Assembly: GCF_001905345.1 (NCBI RefSeq)
Contig: NZ_LFBV01000005.1
Location: forward strand, 186,001-250,000
From: Streptomyces uncialis
GTDB taxonomy: Bacteria; Actinomycetota; Actinomycetes; Streptomycetales; Streptomycetaceae
Direction: 5' to 3'
DNA length: 64,000 bases
Under the pieces are notes generated by a model, which had not been told where the DNA came from, made no database searches, and saw nothing but the letters and a program-made list of their open reading frames with translations. A program made the position numbers and the translations under genes. Positions 44,011 to 52,332 of the stretch are shown here, one piece after another (positions within the stretch are counted from its first letter, which is position 1; every line of letters starts with the position of its first letter).

Positions 44011-44352
44011 TCAGCGGGCGTCGGCGATCTGCTCGTGGTGGCGGATCACCTCGGCGATGATGAAGTTCAGGAGCTTCTCGGCGAACGCGGGGTCGAGTTT
44101 GGCGTTCTCCGCGAGGGTGCGGAGCCGGGCGATCTGGTCGGCTTCGCGGCCGGGGTCGGCGGGGGGCAGTCGGTGGGCGGCCTTGAGGTGGCCGACCTGC
44201 TGGGTGCATTTGAAGCGTTCCGCGAGCATATGGACGACGGCGGCGTCGATGTTGTCGATGCTTTCGCGGAGGCGGACGAGTTCGGCTCGGACCGCGGGGT
44301 CGACGGAGCCGGGACCCGTGCCGGTGGCGTTGTCGGTGTCGCTGGGGGTCAT
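44011..44352 (-). CDS. chorismate mutase (AroQ class)
   Basis: This is a 113-residue all-helical chorismate mutase that converts chorismate to prephenate. The N-terminal helix contains ELVRLRESIDNIDAAVVHML, followed by ERFKCTQQVGHLKAAHRLPP, then DPGREADQIARLRTLAENAK and a final helix FAEKLLNFIIAEVIRHH. Arg, Lys and acidic positions of AroQ enzymes are present. It begins 6 bases after the AraC-type regulator stop, so the two form an operon. No other Phe/Tyr genes are nearby. Confidence 0.9.
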   Translation of the reverse strand: MTPSDTDNATGTGPGSVDPAVRAELVRLRESIDNIDAAVVHMLAERFKCTQQVGHLKAAHRLPPADPGREADQIARLRTLAENAKLDPAFAEKLLNFIIAEVIRHHEQIADAR

Positions 44353-44358
44353 GGTGGA

Positions 44359-45252
44359 TCACCCTACGGGGCGGCCGGAACGGAGGATCGGGGGGTCGTC
44401 GGGGTCGGGGACGGTGGTGGACCAGCCGCCGGGTACGGCGCGTCCTTGCTGGTCGCGGAAGCGGATGGGTGCCATGCCGACGCGGCGGGTGAAGAGCCGG
44501 GAGAAGTAGGCGGGGTCGTCGTAGCCGACGCGGCGGGCGACGGAGGCGACGGGGAGTTCGGTGGCGGCGAGGAGTTCCTTGGCGCGGCCGAGGCGGATGC
44601 CGAGGAGGTAGTCCTTGGGGCTGCATCCGGCGGCGCGGCGGACGGCGGTGCGCAGTTCGGCGGGGGTCATTCCGTGGCGGGCGGCGTGTTCGGCGACGGA
44701 GAGCGATTGGAACGCGTCGCGGGCGAGGGCCTGGAGGACGGGGTGGCCGTCGGGGGCCGTACCGGCGCGGGCGCGGCGCAGGGCGACGAGGAGTTCATGG
44801 ACGGCCGCGCCGGTCTCCACTTCGAGGAGGGGGTTGCCGCGGCGGGCGGCGCGGGCGATGCGGCTGATGGCGGTGCGGGGGCCGGTGGGGTCGGAGAGGG
44901 CGACGACGGGGCGTTCGGGTTCTATGTAGCCGAGTTCGGTGTAGGTGGTGGTGGCGGGGCCGGAGAAGTCGACGAAGCTCTCGTCCCAGCCGGTGCCGGG
45001 GTCGGGTCCGTAGTGGTGGGGGACGCCGGGGGTGAGCCAGAGCAGGGCGGGGGCGGTGATGGTGGTGCGGCGGCCGTCGGGGCTGCGGTACCAGCCGCGG
45101 CCCGCGGTGATGACGACGGCGACATGGTGGTCGAGGGTGCGGGGGCCGACGGTGGGGAGGGTGCCGTGCTGGAGTCCGACGCCGAGGCAGACGAGTCCGA
45201 GGCGGTGGTGCTGGGGGCTCGGGGTGAAGTACCTCATCCAGGTGTGATACAT
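44359..45252 (-). CDS. AraC-family transcriptional regulator
   Basis: This is a 297-residue regulator. The N-terminal cupin sensor (LVCLGVGLQHGTLPTVGPR, VVITAGRGWYRSPDG, LLWLTPGVPHHYGPDPGTGW) is followed by a two-HTH AraC domain (LSVAEHAARHGMTPAELRTA, then KDYLLGIRLGRAKELLAATE, LPVASVARRVGYDDPAYFSR and LFTRRVGMAPIRFR). ATG at 45252 has GGGGAG about 8 bases upstream. It diverges from a GH35 beta-galactosidase and overlaps functionally with the downstream chorismate mutase operon. A sugar ligand and control of the galactosidase gene are the natural inference. Confidence 0.93.
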   Translation of the reverse strand: MYHTWMRYFTPSPQHHRLGLVCLGVGLQHGTLPTVGPRTLDHHVAVVITAGRGWYRSPDGRRTTITAPALLWLTPGVPHHYGPDPGTGWDESFVDFSGPATTTYTELGYIEPERPVVALSDPTGPRTAISRIARAARRGNPLLEVETGAAVHELLVALRRARAGTAPDGHPVLQALARDAFQSLSVAEHAARHGMTPAELRTAVRRAAGCSPKDYLLGIRLGRAKELLAATELPVASVARRVGYDDPAYFSRLFTRRVGMAPIRFRDQQGRAVPGGWSTTVPDPDDPPILRSGRPVG

Positions 45253-45317
45253 CCGCTTTCTCCCCTTTTCTCGCCGCGTCGGCCGGTGGGGCCGGGTGGT
45301 GGGTGCCCGCCCCGTCC

Positions 45318-45360
45318 GTTCCGGAACCTTTGCGTCCAATCACCCCCGATCTTTGTCCAT
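45318..45360. promoter_or_regulatory. candidate AraC-regulator sites in the divergent promoter region
   Basis: Within the 164-base gap, GTTCCGGAAC (45318-45327) is a perfect palindrome, followed by a direct repeat CTTTGCGTCCA (45328-45338) and CTTTGTCCATG (45351-45361), 23 bases apart. Direct repeats about two helical turns apart are typical of AraC-family operators. The assignment rests on pattern and position only. Confidence 0.35.
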
Positions 45361-45416
45361 GGACCCGGCGCCCGCCAAGGGCGATCGTGTGGGGGCCGGT
45401 GACCGAGAGGGATGTG

Positions 45417-47171
45417 ATGGCCGAGTTCAGGGTGGGCGAGGACGACTTCGAGACGGACGGAAGACCGGTGCGGCTGCTGTCGGGGGCGCTGCACTACTTC
45501 CGGGTCCATGAGGAGCAGTGGGGGCATCGGCTGGCGATGCTGCGGGCGCTGGGTCTGAACTGCGTGGAGACATATGTCCCGTGGAACATGCACGAGCCGA
45601 GGCCGGGTGAGTTCCGGGACGTGGAGCGGGTGGGCCGGTTCCTGGACGCGGTGCGGGCGGCGGGGATGTGGGCGATCGTGCGGCCGGGTCCGTACATCTG
45701 CGCCGAGTGGGAGAACGGCGGGCTCCCGCACTGGGTGACGGGTTCCCTGGGGGCGCGGGTGCGGACCCGGGACGCGGAGTTCCTGGCGGCGGTGACGCGC
45801 TGGTTCGGGGTGCTGCTGCCGCAGATCACGGAGCGGCAGATCGACGGCGCGGGCCCGGTGATCATGGTGCAGGTGGAGAACGAGTACGGCTCGTACGGGT
45901 CGGACGCGGTATATCTGCGGCATCTCGCGGGGATGCTGTCGGACCTCGGGGTGCGGGTGCCGCTGTTCACGTCGGACGGGCCCGAGGACCACATGCTGAC
46001 GGGCGGCTCGGTGCCGGACGTGCTCGCGACGGTGAACTTCGGCTCGCAGGCGCGGGCGGGGTTCGACGCGCTGCGGCGGCACCGGCCGCGGGGTCCGTTG
46101 ATGTGCATGGAGTTCTGGTGCGGGTGGTTCGACCACTGGGGCGCGGAGCATGTGTCGCGGGACGCGGCGGACGCGGCGGCGGCGCTGCGGGAGATCCTGG
46201 AGTGCGGGGCGTCGGTGAATCTCTACATGGCGTTCGGGGGGACGAGCTTCGCGGGCTGGTCGGGGGCGAACCGGGCCGGGGAGCTGCACGACGGGGTACT
46301 GGAGCCGGATGTGACGTCGTACGACTACGGGGCGCCGGTGGACGAGTACGGGCGGCCGACGGAGAAGTTCCGGCTGATGCGGGAGGTGCTGGCGGCGTAC
46401 GCGGACGGGCCGTTGCCGCCGGTTCCCGAGGCTGCGCCGGTGCTGGGGGCGCCGGTGGCGGCGGGTCCGCTGGAGTGGGTGCCGCTGGCGGAGGTGCTGG
46501 CGGGGCTGGGCGGTCCGGAGTCGGTGCACGCGGCGCCGCCGACGTTCGAGGAGCTGGACGTGGACCGGGGGCTGGTGCGGTACGTGTGCGAGGTGCCGGG
46601 GCCCCGGGAGCCGTACGAGCTGCGGGTGCGGGGCTTGCGGGATCTGGCGGTGGTCGAGGTCGACGGGGTGCGGGCGGGGGTGCTCACCGAGGACGCCGCG
46701 GTGCTGCCGGTGCCGGTGCCGGGTCCGGCGCGGGTGGAGCTGTGGGTGGAGTCGCTGGGCCGGGTGAACTACGGTCCGCGGCTCGGGGAGCCCAAGGGGA
46801 TCACCGGCGGTGTGCTGCACGAACGGCAGTATCTGCACGGCGTACGGGCGCGGGGGCTGCGGCTGGACGCGTTCGACGACGCGGGACGGGTCCGCGCGCT
46901 GGCGCCCGTACCCGTGGGTGAGGGGGACGGGCGGGGGCTGTACCGGGGGGTCTTCGAGGTGCGGGGGGCCGTGGGGGACGCGGTGGTGGAGGTGCCCGGG
47001 TGGGGGCGGGGGTTCCTGTGGGTGAACGGGTTCAACCTGGGGCGGTACTGGTCGGCGGGGCCGCAGACCGGGTTGTACGTACCCGGGCCGGTGCTGCGGG
47101 AGGGCGTGAACGAGGTCTGGCTCCTTGAGCTCGACTCCCCCGGTTCCACGGTGGCCTTCCGCCCGGTGTGA
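45417..47171 (+). CDS. beta-galactosidase, glycoside hydrolase family 35
   Basis: This is a 584-residue GH35 enzyme. The barrel starts with LSGALHYFRVHEEQWGHRLA and includes NCVETYVPWNMHEPRPGEF, RPGPYICAEWENGGLPHWV, the acid/base Glu156 in VQVENEYGSYG and the nucleophile Glu232 in LMCMEFWCGWFDHWG. C-terminal beta domains close with GRGFLWVNGFNLGRYWSAGP and EVWLLELD. There is no signal peptide, so it is probably cytoplasmic and acts on imported galactosides. ATG at 45417 has GAGAGGGA upstream at about 5 bases. It diverges from the AraC-type regulator. Confidence 0.93.
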   Translation: MAEFRVGEDDFETDGRPVRLLSGALHYFRVHEEQWGHRLAMLRALGLNCVETYVPWNMHEPRPGEFRDVERVGRFLDAVRAAGMWAIVRPGPYICAEWENGGLPHWVTGSLGARVRTRDAEFLAAVTRWFGVLLPQITERQIDGAGPVIMVQVENEYGSYGSDAVYLRHLAGMLSDLGVRVPLFTSDGPEDHMLTGGSVPDVLATVNFGSQARAGFDALRRHRPRGPLMCMEFWCGWFDHWGAEHVSRDAADAAAALREILECGASVNLYMAFGGTSFAGWSGANRAGELHDGVLEPDVTSYDYGAPVDEYGRPTEKFRLMREVLAAYADGPLPPVPEAAPVLGAPVAAGPLEWVPLAEVLAGLGGPESVHAAPPTFEELDVDRGLVRYVCEVPGPREPYELRVRGLRDLAVVEVDGVRAGVLTEDAAVLPVPVPGPARVELWVESLGRVNYGPRLGEPKGITGGVLHERQYLHGVRARGLRLDAFDDAGRVRALAPVPVGEGDGRGLYRGVFEVRGAVGDAVVEVPGWGRGFLWVNGFNLGRYWSAGPQTGLYVPGPVLREGVNEVWLLELDSPGSTVAFRPV

Positions 47172-47223
47172 CCCGTCGGGGCCGTGTGCGAGGCGTCCCG
47201 TGCCCCGGATCTCCGGTGCGGAA

Positions 47224-47982
47224 CTAGTCGGTGAGAAGGAGGGGGACGATCCGGGCGTGGCCCAGGTCGCGGTCGTCACCCGCTCGGAGGGTGCCGGCCG
47301 GATCGAGGAGCCGCACCGCGACGCGCTCCGTGCCGTCGTGGTGGGAGCGTTCGGTCACCACCCGGAGGGTGCCGGTGCGGGTGGCGAGCAGGGTTCGTGT
47401 CAGTTCCGCGGGGATGTCGAGGGCGGCCCAGCGGCGCGCCTCGGCCAATGCCTCCGTACGGCCCGCCGAGCCGCCGTGCTCCAGCAGTGCGCGGACGATC
47501 CCCGGGGAGCCGCGCCGCGCGGCCGCGACCAGTGGGGGCTCCTCTTCGGGTCCGGGCAGGTCCGGGTCGCCGCCCGCGTCGAGGAGGGCGGCCACGATCG
47601 CCGTGTGTCCGCCCCTGATCGCCCAGGCCAGCGGGGTGAAGCCGAACTCCTCCCGGGCGTCGGGCCGGGCCCCGGCCGCGAGCAGGGCCCGTACCGCGTC
47701 CGTGTGGCCTCCGGCAGCCGCGGCGCACAGCGGCAGACCTTCCGTGCCGCCCGGCCGGTCGGGGTCGGCGCCCGCGCGGAGCAGCAGTCGTACCAGGTCG
47801 GCGGCGCCCTGCACGGAGGCGAGGTACAGGGGGGTGACGCCGTCCTCGTCGGGGAAATCCGGGTCGGCGCCGGAGCGGAGGAGTCCGGTGAGCGTGCGCC
47901 GCGCCCCGGCCGGGTCCGTGACGGCGGTGAGTACGGCCGGGTGGAGCTGTGCGCCGGATGGGGCGGCGTCGGGGTGGTCCAT
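47224..47982 (-). CDS. ankyrin-repeat protein
   Basis: This is a 252-residue protein with about five ankyrin repeats: ARRTLTGLLRSGADPDFPDE, TPLYLASVQGAADLVRLLL, GLPLCAAAAGGHTDAVRALL, TPLAWAIRGGHTAIVAALLD and EPPLVAAARRGSPGIVRALL. A C-terminal beta-rich segment of about 60 residues follows (RTGTLRVVTERSHHDGTERV and VRLLDPAGTLRAGDDRDLGH). ATG at 47982 is preferred, with AGGGTG upstream. Ankyrins mediate protein contacts; the partner is unknown. It follows the zinc-peptidase-like gene by 57 bases on the same strand, so a shared transcript is likely. Confidence 0.85.
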   Translation of the reverse strand: MDHPDAAPSGAQLHPAVLTAVTDPAGARRTLTGLLRSGADPDFPDEDGVTPLYLASVQGAADLVRLLLRAGADPDRPGGTEGLPLCAAAAGGHTDAVRALLAAGARPDAREEFGFTPLAWAIRGGHTAIVAALLDAGGDPDLPGPEEEPPLVAAARRGSPGIVRALLEHGGSAGRTEALAEARRWAALDIPAELTRTLLATRTGTLRVVTERSHHDGTERVAVRLLDPAGTLRAGDDRDLGHARIVPLLLTD

Positions 47983-48039
47983 CCGGGCACCCTGGCCGAG
48001 GGGATCGGTCGGGCGCAACGTCTTTTGCGGGGCGCGGGG

Positions 48040-48927
48040 TCAGGTGTCGCAGTCCAGGACCGTGCGGCACAGGGCGCATCGGGCCCGGACCCGTCCCCGG
48101 ACGGGCACTCTGATCCGCTGTCCGCAGGTGGGGCAGGCGAACGACACCCGCAGGGGTGAATCGCCGTCGAAGGTGTAGGGCGCGTCGGGCGGAAGGGCCG
48201 CGGGGTGGTCCTTGGCGCGGCGGCGGTCCCGGGCGTAGCGGCGGCGGCCGGTGCGGCCGGCGGCGGTGAGCGGGGGCTGCCGTTCGTCGTCGCGGGCGCG
48301 CGCCATTCCCTGTGTGTAGGCGGTGTACGCCTGGGGGCTGGTGAACCAGGGCGCGGGGTCCTCCCCGAGCAGCAGGGCGCGTTTGGCCAGGACGTATCCG
48401 AACTCCTCCGGGGTGAGGTAGCCGAGTTTCTGGGAGGAGACGCGGTCCTCGCGGAAGGCGTCGAGCAGGAGCCAGCCCGCGCCGAGGTAGGTGGCGGCGG
48501 TGTCGGTGAGGATCTCGTTGTCCCGGGTGCCGGGGAACGACAGGTCCAGACGGTGCAGGTAGACGTGGGCGACCTCATGGGCGAGGGCGGCTCCGATGTC
48601 CCGGCGATACGTCTTGAACCGGTCGTTGAGTTCGATGAAGTACTCGGGTCCCGCGGTGAGCTCGACGTTCGCGGCGTGGGTCATGTCGCGGAACCCGACG
48701 ATCATCCGGGCGTCCGGCAGCCGGTAGTGGCGGACCATCTCGCGGGCGACGCGTTGTGCGCCCAGATGGAGATCGTCCAGGTCGCCGAAGGCGACGTCGG
48801 CGGGTGCGACGGACAGGTCGAAGGCGCGGACGCCGTCGGAGGACAGCCGTCGGTGCAGGGCCGTGATCGCCGATCGCACGGTCGCCAGATGCGGGAAACC
48901 GTGCTCGACCGTTCCGCCGTTCGCCAC
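48040..48927 (-). CDS. zincin-like protein with C-terminal zinc ribbon, function unknown
   Basis: This is a 295-residue protein. A metallopeptidase-type motif HEVAH is at 117-121 (ALAHEVAHVYLH), with Glu138 in NEILTDTAATYLGAGW as a possible third ligand. At the C-terminus C265-x2-C268-x15-C284-x2-C287 forms a zinc ribbon (FACPTCGQRIRVPV). Between them lies a basic linker (TGRRRYARDRRRAKDHP). There is no signal peptide, so it should be intracellular. The motif layout recalls IrrE/ImmA-like proteases that cleave regulators, but I cannot assign a family. The ankyrin gene follows it on the same strand. Confidence 0.75.
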   Translation of the reverse strand: MANGGTVEHGFPHLATVRSAITALHRRLSSDGVRAFDLSVAPADVAFGDLDDLHLGAQRVAREMVRHYRLPDARMIVGFRDMTHAANVELTAGPEYFIELNDRFKTYRRDIGAALAHEVAHVYLHRLDLSFPGTRDNEILTDTAATYLGAGWLLLDAFREDRVSSQKLGYLTPEEFGYVLAKRALLLGEDPAPWFTSPQAYTAYTQGMARARDDERQPPLTAAGRTGRRRYARDRRRAKDHPAALPPDAPYTFDGDSPLRVSFACPTCGQRIRVPVRGRVRARCALCRTVLDCDT

Positions 48928-49166
48928 GTCCGGACCCCCTGAGGTGCTGAACCGATTTCCACTGTAGGTGGATTCGCGCCGCCGGGCCGGGACGGGTGTC
49001 CGGAATCAGACCCTTGCCGCGGGCGCCCGGCGATCTCATAATCCAACCAGCTTGGCGAGTGCATGTCAGGTGTCTCGGAGTGGGTCGCATGTGTCGAGCC
49101 ATGTGTCCCGCCCCGGCCGCCCGACCGGACCCGTCCGGCGGTCAACCCCCCACGAAAGGAAGTACC

Positions 49167-49949
49167 TTGAAGCTCCTGAGGAAGTTCCCCGGCGCCAGAC
49201 GGCTCATAGCGACAGGCGCGGTACTGCTCGCGGCCGTCTCCCTCCAGCCCCTCAGCTCCGCCCAGGCCGCTCCCTCCCCGGTCGTCGGCGGCACCCGCGC
49301 GGCGCAGGGCGAGTTCCCGTTCATGGTCCGGCTCTCGATGGGCTGCGGCGGCGCCCTGTACACCCAGCAGATCGTCCTGACCGCCGCGCACTGCGTGAGC
49401 GGCTCCGGGGCCAACACCTCCATCACCGCGACGGCGGGGGTCGTCGACCTCCAGAACAGCGCGGCGACCAAGGTCCGCTCCACGCGGGTCCTCCAGGCGC
49501 CCGGTTACAACGGCACCGGCAAGGACTGGGCCCTCGTCAAGCTCGCGGCCCCGATCAACCAGCCCACGCTGAAGATCGCCACCAGCACGGCGTACAACTC
49601 CGGGACGTTCACCGTCGCCGGATGGGGTGCCGCGCGTGAGGGCGGGGCGCAGCAGCGGTATCTGCTGAAGGCGAGCGTGCCGTTCGTCAGCGACGCGTCC
49701 TGTCAGCAGTCGTACGGGTCCTCCCTGGTCCCGGGCGAGGAGCTGTGCGCGGGGTATCAGGCCGGCGGGACCGACACCTGCCAGGGCGACTCCGGCGGGC
49801 CCATGTTCCGGCGGGACAACGCGGGGGCCTGGGTCCAGGTCGGCATCGTGAGCTGGGGCCAGGGCTGTGCGCGGCCCAACTACCCGGGCGTGTACACCGA
49901 GGTGTCCACGTTCGCCTCCCAGATCGCCTCGGCAGCCGCAACCCTGTAA
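49167..49949 (+). CDS. secreted trypsin-like serine protease (S1 family)
   Basis: This is a 260-residue pre-proenzyme. It has a Sec signal with cleavage after AQA (32-34), a four-residue propeptide APSP, and the mature N-terminus VVGG at 39. The triad is His75 (LTAAHC), Asp120 (GKDWALVKL) and Ser209 (CQGDSGGP). Asp203, six residues before Ser, predicts cleavage after Arg/Lys. Size and processing site closely resemble Streptomyces griseus trypsin. The start is TTG at 49167, supported by AAAGGAAG seven bases upstream and by the signal peptide. It is exported for extracellular protein digestion. Confidence 0.93.
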   Translation: MKLLRKFPGARRLIATGAVLLAAVSLQPLSSAQAAPSPVVGGTRAAQGEFPFMVRLSMGCGGALYTQQIVLTAAHCVSGSGANTSITATAGVVDLQNSAATKVRSTRVLQAPGYNGTGKDWALVKLAAPINQPTLKIATSTAYNSGTFTVAGWGAAREGGAQQRYLLKASVPFVSDASCQQSYGSSLVPGEELCAGYQAGGTDTCQGDSGGPMFRRDNAGAWVQVGIVSWGQGCARPNYPGVYTEVSTFASQIASAAATL

Positions 49950-49980
49950 CACCTCTCACTGACGCCCCCGGGCTTCCCGC

Positions 49981-50653
49981 GCTGGACGCACTTGTCCCTG
50001 CGCGGGTCGCCCGGGGGTGCGCAGGTCGCCTTCGCTCGCGCTTGTCAGGTCTGTCCGGCTGGGCGTACTCGTTCCCGTGCCGTCGCCCGTGGGATGCGCA
50101 GTTCCCCGCAGGTCGCCTTCGCTCGCGCCCCCGGGTTCCTTGTGCTGGGCGTACTTGTTCCTGCACGGGCCGGTCGTGGGTGCGCAGTTCCCCGCGCCCC
50201 TGGATGCTGCCCCTTCGGGCTTGTTCGCCCGGTGCGGGTCTGCCCTCGTCTTTTGCGCAGTTCCCCGCGCCCCTGAAGGGGCACTCCCCTCCTCTCGCAG
50301 TCGCATGGCTGCCGAAGGGGGTGGGGGGGAATCTCTGCCCGCAGACTCCGATGCTCTTCAGCAGGACCAGTGAACGTCCGACCGAGCGCGTTGGAGCGAG
50401 GACGGAGAATCCCGACCGGCACCGACCCGAAGAACCGACCGGACGCGCCCCAAAGGGGCGCGGGGAACTGCGCGAAAACGAGAACGGCCCGCACCCGAAA
50501 AGCGACAGCAAGAGGGCAGCATCCAGGGGCGCGGGGAACTGCGCGAAACCACCGAACGACGGCACGGGAACGAAGTACGTCCAACCGGACAGACCTGGCA
50601 AGCGCAAGCGAAGGCGACCCGCACGGGAACGAAGTACGCCCACCCGGACAGAC
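49981..50653. repeat. quasi-palindromic dispersed repeat block, left copy
   Basis: This 0.7-kb gap after the trypsin gene has no gene. Its flanks carry inverted arms: AGGTCGCCTTCGCTCGCG with AGGTCTGTCCGGCTGGGCG at the left (50033-50070, part repeated at 50110) and their complements at the right (50580-50653). Between them are CAGTTCCCCGCGCCCC in one orientation (50186, 50257) and GGGGCGCGGGGAACTG in the other (50455, 50526). A unique core at 50300-50445 includes GGAGAATCCCGACCGGCACC. The whole block recurs inverted at 58911-59443. The right arm runs up to the stop codon of the holin-like gene. Confidence 0.85.
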
Positions 50654-51052
50654 CTACGCGGCCTCCCGCCCAGGCGCCAGCGCGAGGGCCGCCAACGTGA
50701 CAGTCCGGACGACCAGTCCACCCAGCACCGCCGCGAGGACCCCGTCGACCTCGACACCGAAACCCATTTGGCTCGCGAGCCAGGAGACCAGCAGCCAGGC
50801 CAGGGCGTCCTGCACGAACCCCACCACCGCCAGGACGAGCGTCGCGACCGGCGGGGCCGTCCGGATGGAGTTCGGGTAGCTGTAGATCAACTGGTTGACG
50901 ATGATGAAGACCGCGGACGCGACGATCACGGCGGAGACATCGGACCCGGCGGACCCGATACCTATCCCGGGGAGCACCCCGATGGCGAGGCTGACCCCCG
51001 CGATCGTGCCGAACACCCGGTGCGACTTGGTTTCTTGACGGTGACTTGCCAT
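50654..51052 (-). CDS. phage holin family IV-like membrane protein
   Basis: This is a 132-residue protein with four hydrophobic segments (FGTIAGVSLAIGVLPGIGIG, VIVASAVFIIVNQLIYSY, VATLVLAVVGFVQDALAWLL and DGVLAAVLGGLVVRTVTLAA). The last two with the GFGVEVDG turn match the Phage_holin_4_2 family (PF04020), which is widespread in bacterial chromosomes and usually unrelated to phage lysis. There is no lysin or phage gene nearby. Function is unknown. The start ATG at 51052 follows an AT-rich region with a dyad. Confidence 0.75.
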   Translation of the reverse strand: MASHRQETKSHRVFGTIAGVSLAIGVLPGIGIGSAGSDVSAVIVASAVFIIVNQLIYSYPNSIRTAPPVATLVLAVVGFVQDALAWLLVSWLASQMGFGVEVDGVLAAVLGGLVVRTVTLAALALAPGREAA

Positions 51053-51086
51053 GCACTCAGTTTGACACCCAAGTCACAAAAATTGC

Positions 51087-51105
51087 CTGTGAATCCAGTT
51101 CACAG
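51087..51105. promoter_or_regulatory. 7-5-7 dyad in AT-rich promoter of the holin-like gene
   Basis: CTGTGAA-TCCAG-TTCACAG is a perfect inverted repeat 35 bases before the holin-like start. A further TCACA half-site lies at 51075-51079, in opposite orientation to the first arm. The surrounding 60 bases are unusually AT-rich for this genome. It looks like an operator, and the half-site resembles Crp/FNR-type TGTGA, but the spacing is one base longer than the classical site. Confidence 0.5.
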
Positions 51106-51154
51106 TTTTGTATCGGTCACCGCCCCGCACCGCTGCCCAGACCGGTACCCCCGC

Positions 51155-52108
51155 CTAGACCGGTGCCCCCACCGCCGGAAACCCCCGCTGCCGCTGCGTC
51201 TCGTACAGCAGCACCGTCCCCGCCGCCGCCGCGTTGAGGGAACTCGCCGCGCCGCCGATCGGGATCCGCACCGTCTCGTCGCACAGCTCGCGCCACGCCG
51301 CGCTCATCCCGGAGGTCTCGTTGCCGATGACGACGAGCACCGGTCCCGTCAGATCCGTGCCGGTGAGATCCGCCGCGCCCCTCTCGTCGGTGCCGACGAT
51401 CCGCAGCGGGACACCTCGCGCGCGCAGCCCGGCCGCCCAGTCCGCGACCGTCTGCGGGGACGGGACCCGCACCACGGGCAGGGCGAACAGCGAACCGGTG
51501 CTGGCGCGCAGCGACTTGGGGTCGTAGATGTCGGCGGCGTGGCCGGAGACGACGACACCGTGGGCACCGAAGGCGTCGGCGGAGCGGATGAGGGTGCCGA
51601 TGTTGCCGGGGGTGATGGGGCGGTCGAAGACGACGCCGAGGAAGTCGGGGCCGACGGTGAGCCGGTCGAGGCGGTCGTCGGGGACGCGGGCGACGGCGAG
51701 CAGCTCGGGGACGGTGTCCTCCTTGCCGCCGAGCTCGTGCAGCAGCTCCGGGTCCATGTCGACGCGGGTGACGCCCGCGGGGACCCGGTCGAGGGTGTCG
51801 CGGGCCCACCGGGACAGGGGCCGCCCGCCGCTGCCGCCCGCGCTGTGGAGCACCGCGCTCAGCGGCCAGTCGTGGTCGAGGGCGAGGGTGAGGGGGCGTA
51901 CCCCCTGGATCAGGAACTCCCCGGCGCGCTGGCGTTTGGCGCGGTTGCCCAGCAGGGCGTGCCACTGCTGGAAGGCGGCGTTGCGGGTGCTGATCCGCAG
52001 GGGGGTCCCGCTACGGCGCGGCTCGGACCTCTGTGTGCCGCTCCGGCGCGGCTCGGACTTCTCACCGGTGCGCCGGGCAGGTCGACGTGCGGCACGGTAC
52101 TCGCTCAT
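51155..52108 (-). CDS. SpoU/TrmH-family RNA methyltransferase
   Basis: This is a 317-residue SPOUT enzyme. The N-terminal substrate-binding part contains WHALLGNRAKRQRAGEFLIQ and GVRPLTLALDH. The knotted C-terminal domain has LGVVFDRPITPGNIGTLIRS (motif 1), VLVVIGNETSGMS (motif 2) and VRIPIGGAASSLNAAAAGTV (motif 3). It should 2'-O-methylate a ribose in tRNA or rRNA. The first 35 residues contain a duplicated SEPRRSGT from a 30-base direct repeat (52015-52074), which probably expanded recently. The substrate nucleotide cannot be read from sequence. Confidence 0.9.
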   Translation of the reverse strand: MSEYRAARRPARRTGEKSEPRRSGTQRSEPRRSGTPLRISTRNAAFQQWHALLGNRAKRQRAGEFLIQGVRPLTLALDHDWPLSAVLHSAGGSGGRPLSRWARDTLDRVPAGVTRVDMDPELLHELGGKEDTVPELLAVARVPDDRLDRLTVGPDFLGVVFDRPITPGNIGTLIRSADAFGAHGVVVSGHAADIYDPKSLRASTGSLFALPVVRVPSPQTVADWAAGLRARGVPLRIVGTDERGAADLTGTDLTGPVLVVIGNETSGMSAAWRELCDETVRIPIGGAASSLNAAAAGTVLLYETQRQRGFPAVGAPV

Positions 52109-52250
52109 CCGTCCACTCTCCCACGCGCCGCGAGGCCGGGAAGCCGCTCCCCCGCGACGCAGCGCCGGAACGCCGCTCCCCCGCGCCGTGGGGCCGGGCC
52201 GCCGCGGTGGAAGGGAGCATCCAGGTGGCAGGGAGCTGGGAAAGGCACGA

Positions 52251-52320
52251 TGCCCGCCCCGTTGTCCGGTCGGGGACAGGGGCGGGCACCGCTTAGTTCC
52301 GTACGCCGTTGTACGGGAAC
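52251..52320 (-). terminator. tandem terminators after gltD
   Basis: Two stems lie just beyond the gltD stop. TTCCGTAC/GTACGGGAA-type pairing spans 52297-52319, and TGCCCGCCCC (52251-52260) pairs with GGGGCGGGCA (52279-52288). Together they should end the gltBD transcript before trmH. Confidence 0.65.
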
Positions 52321-52332
52321 GTATGAGGGACG

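Noticed and set aside
50654..51052. Prophage remnant based on the holin-like gene
   Set aside because: No lysin, capsid, terminase or integrase is nearby, and this holin family is common in bacterial chromosomes.
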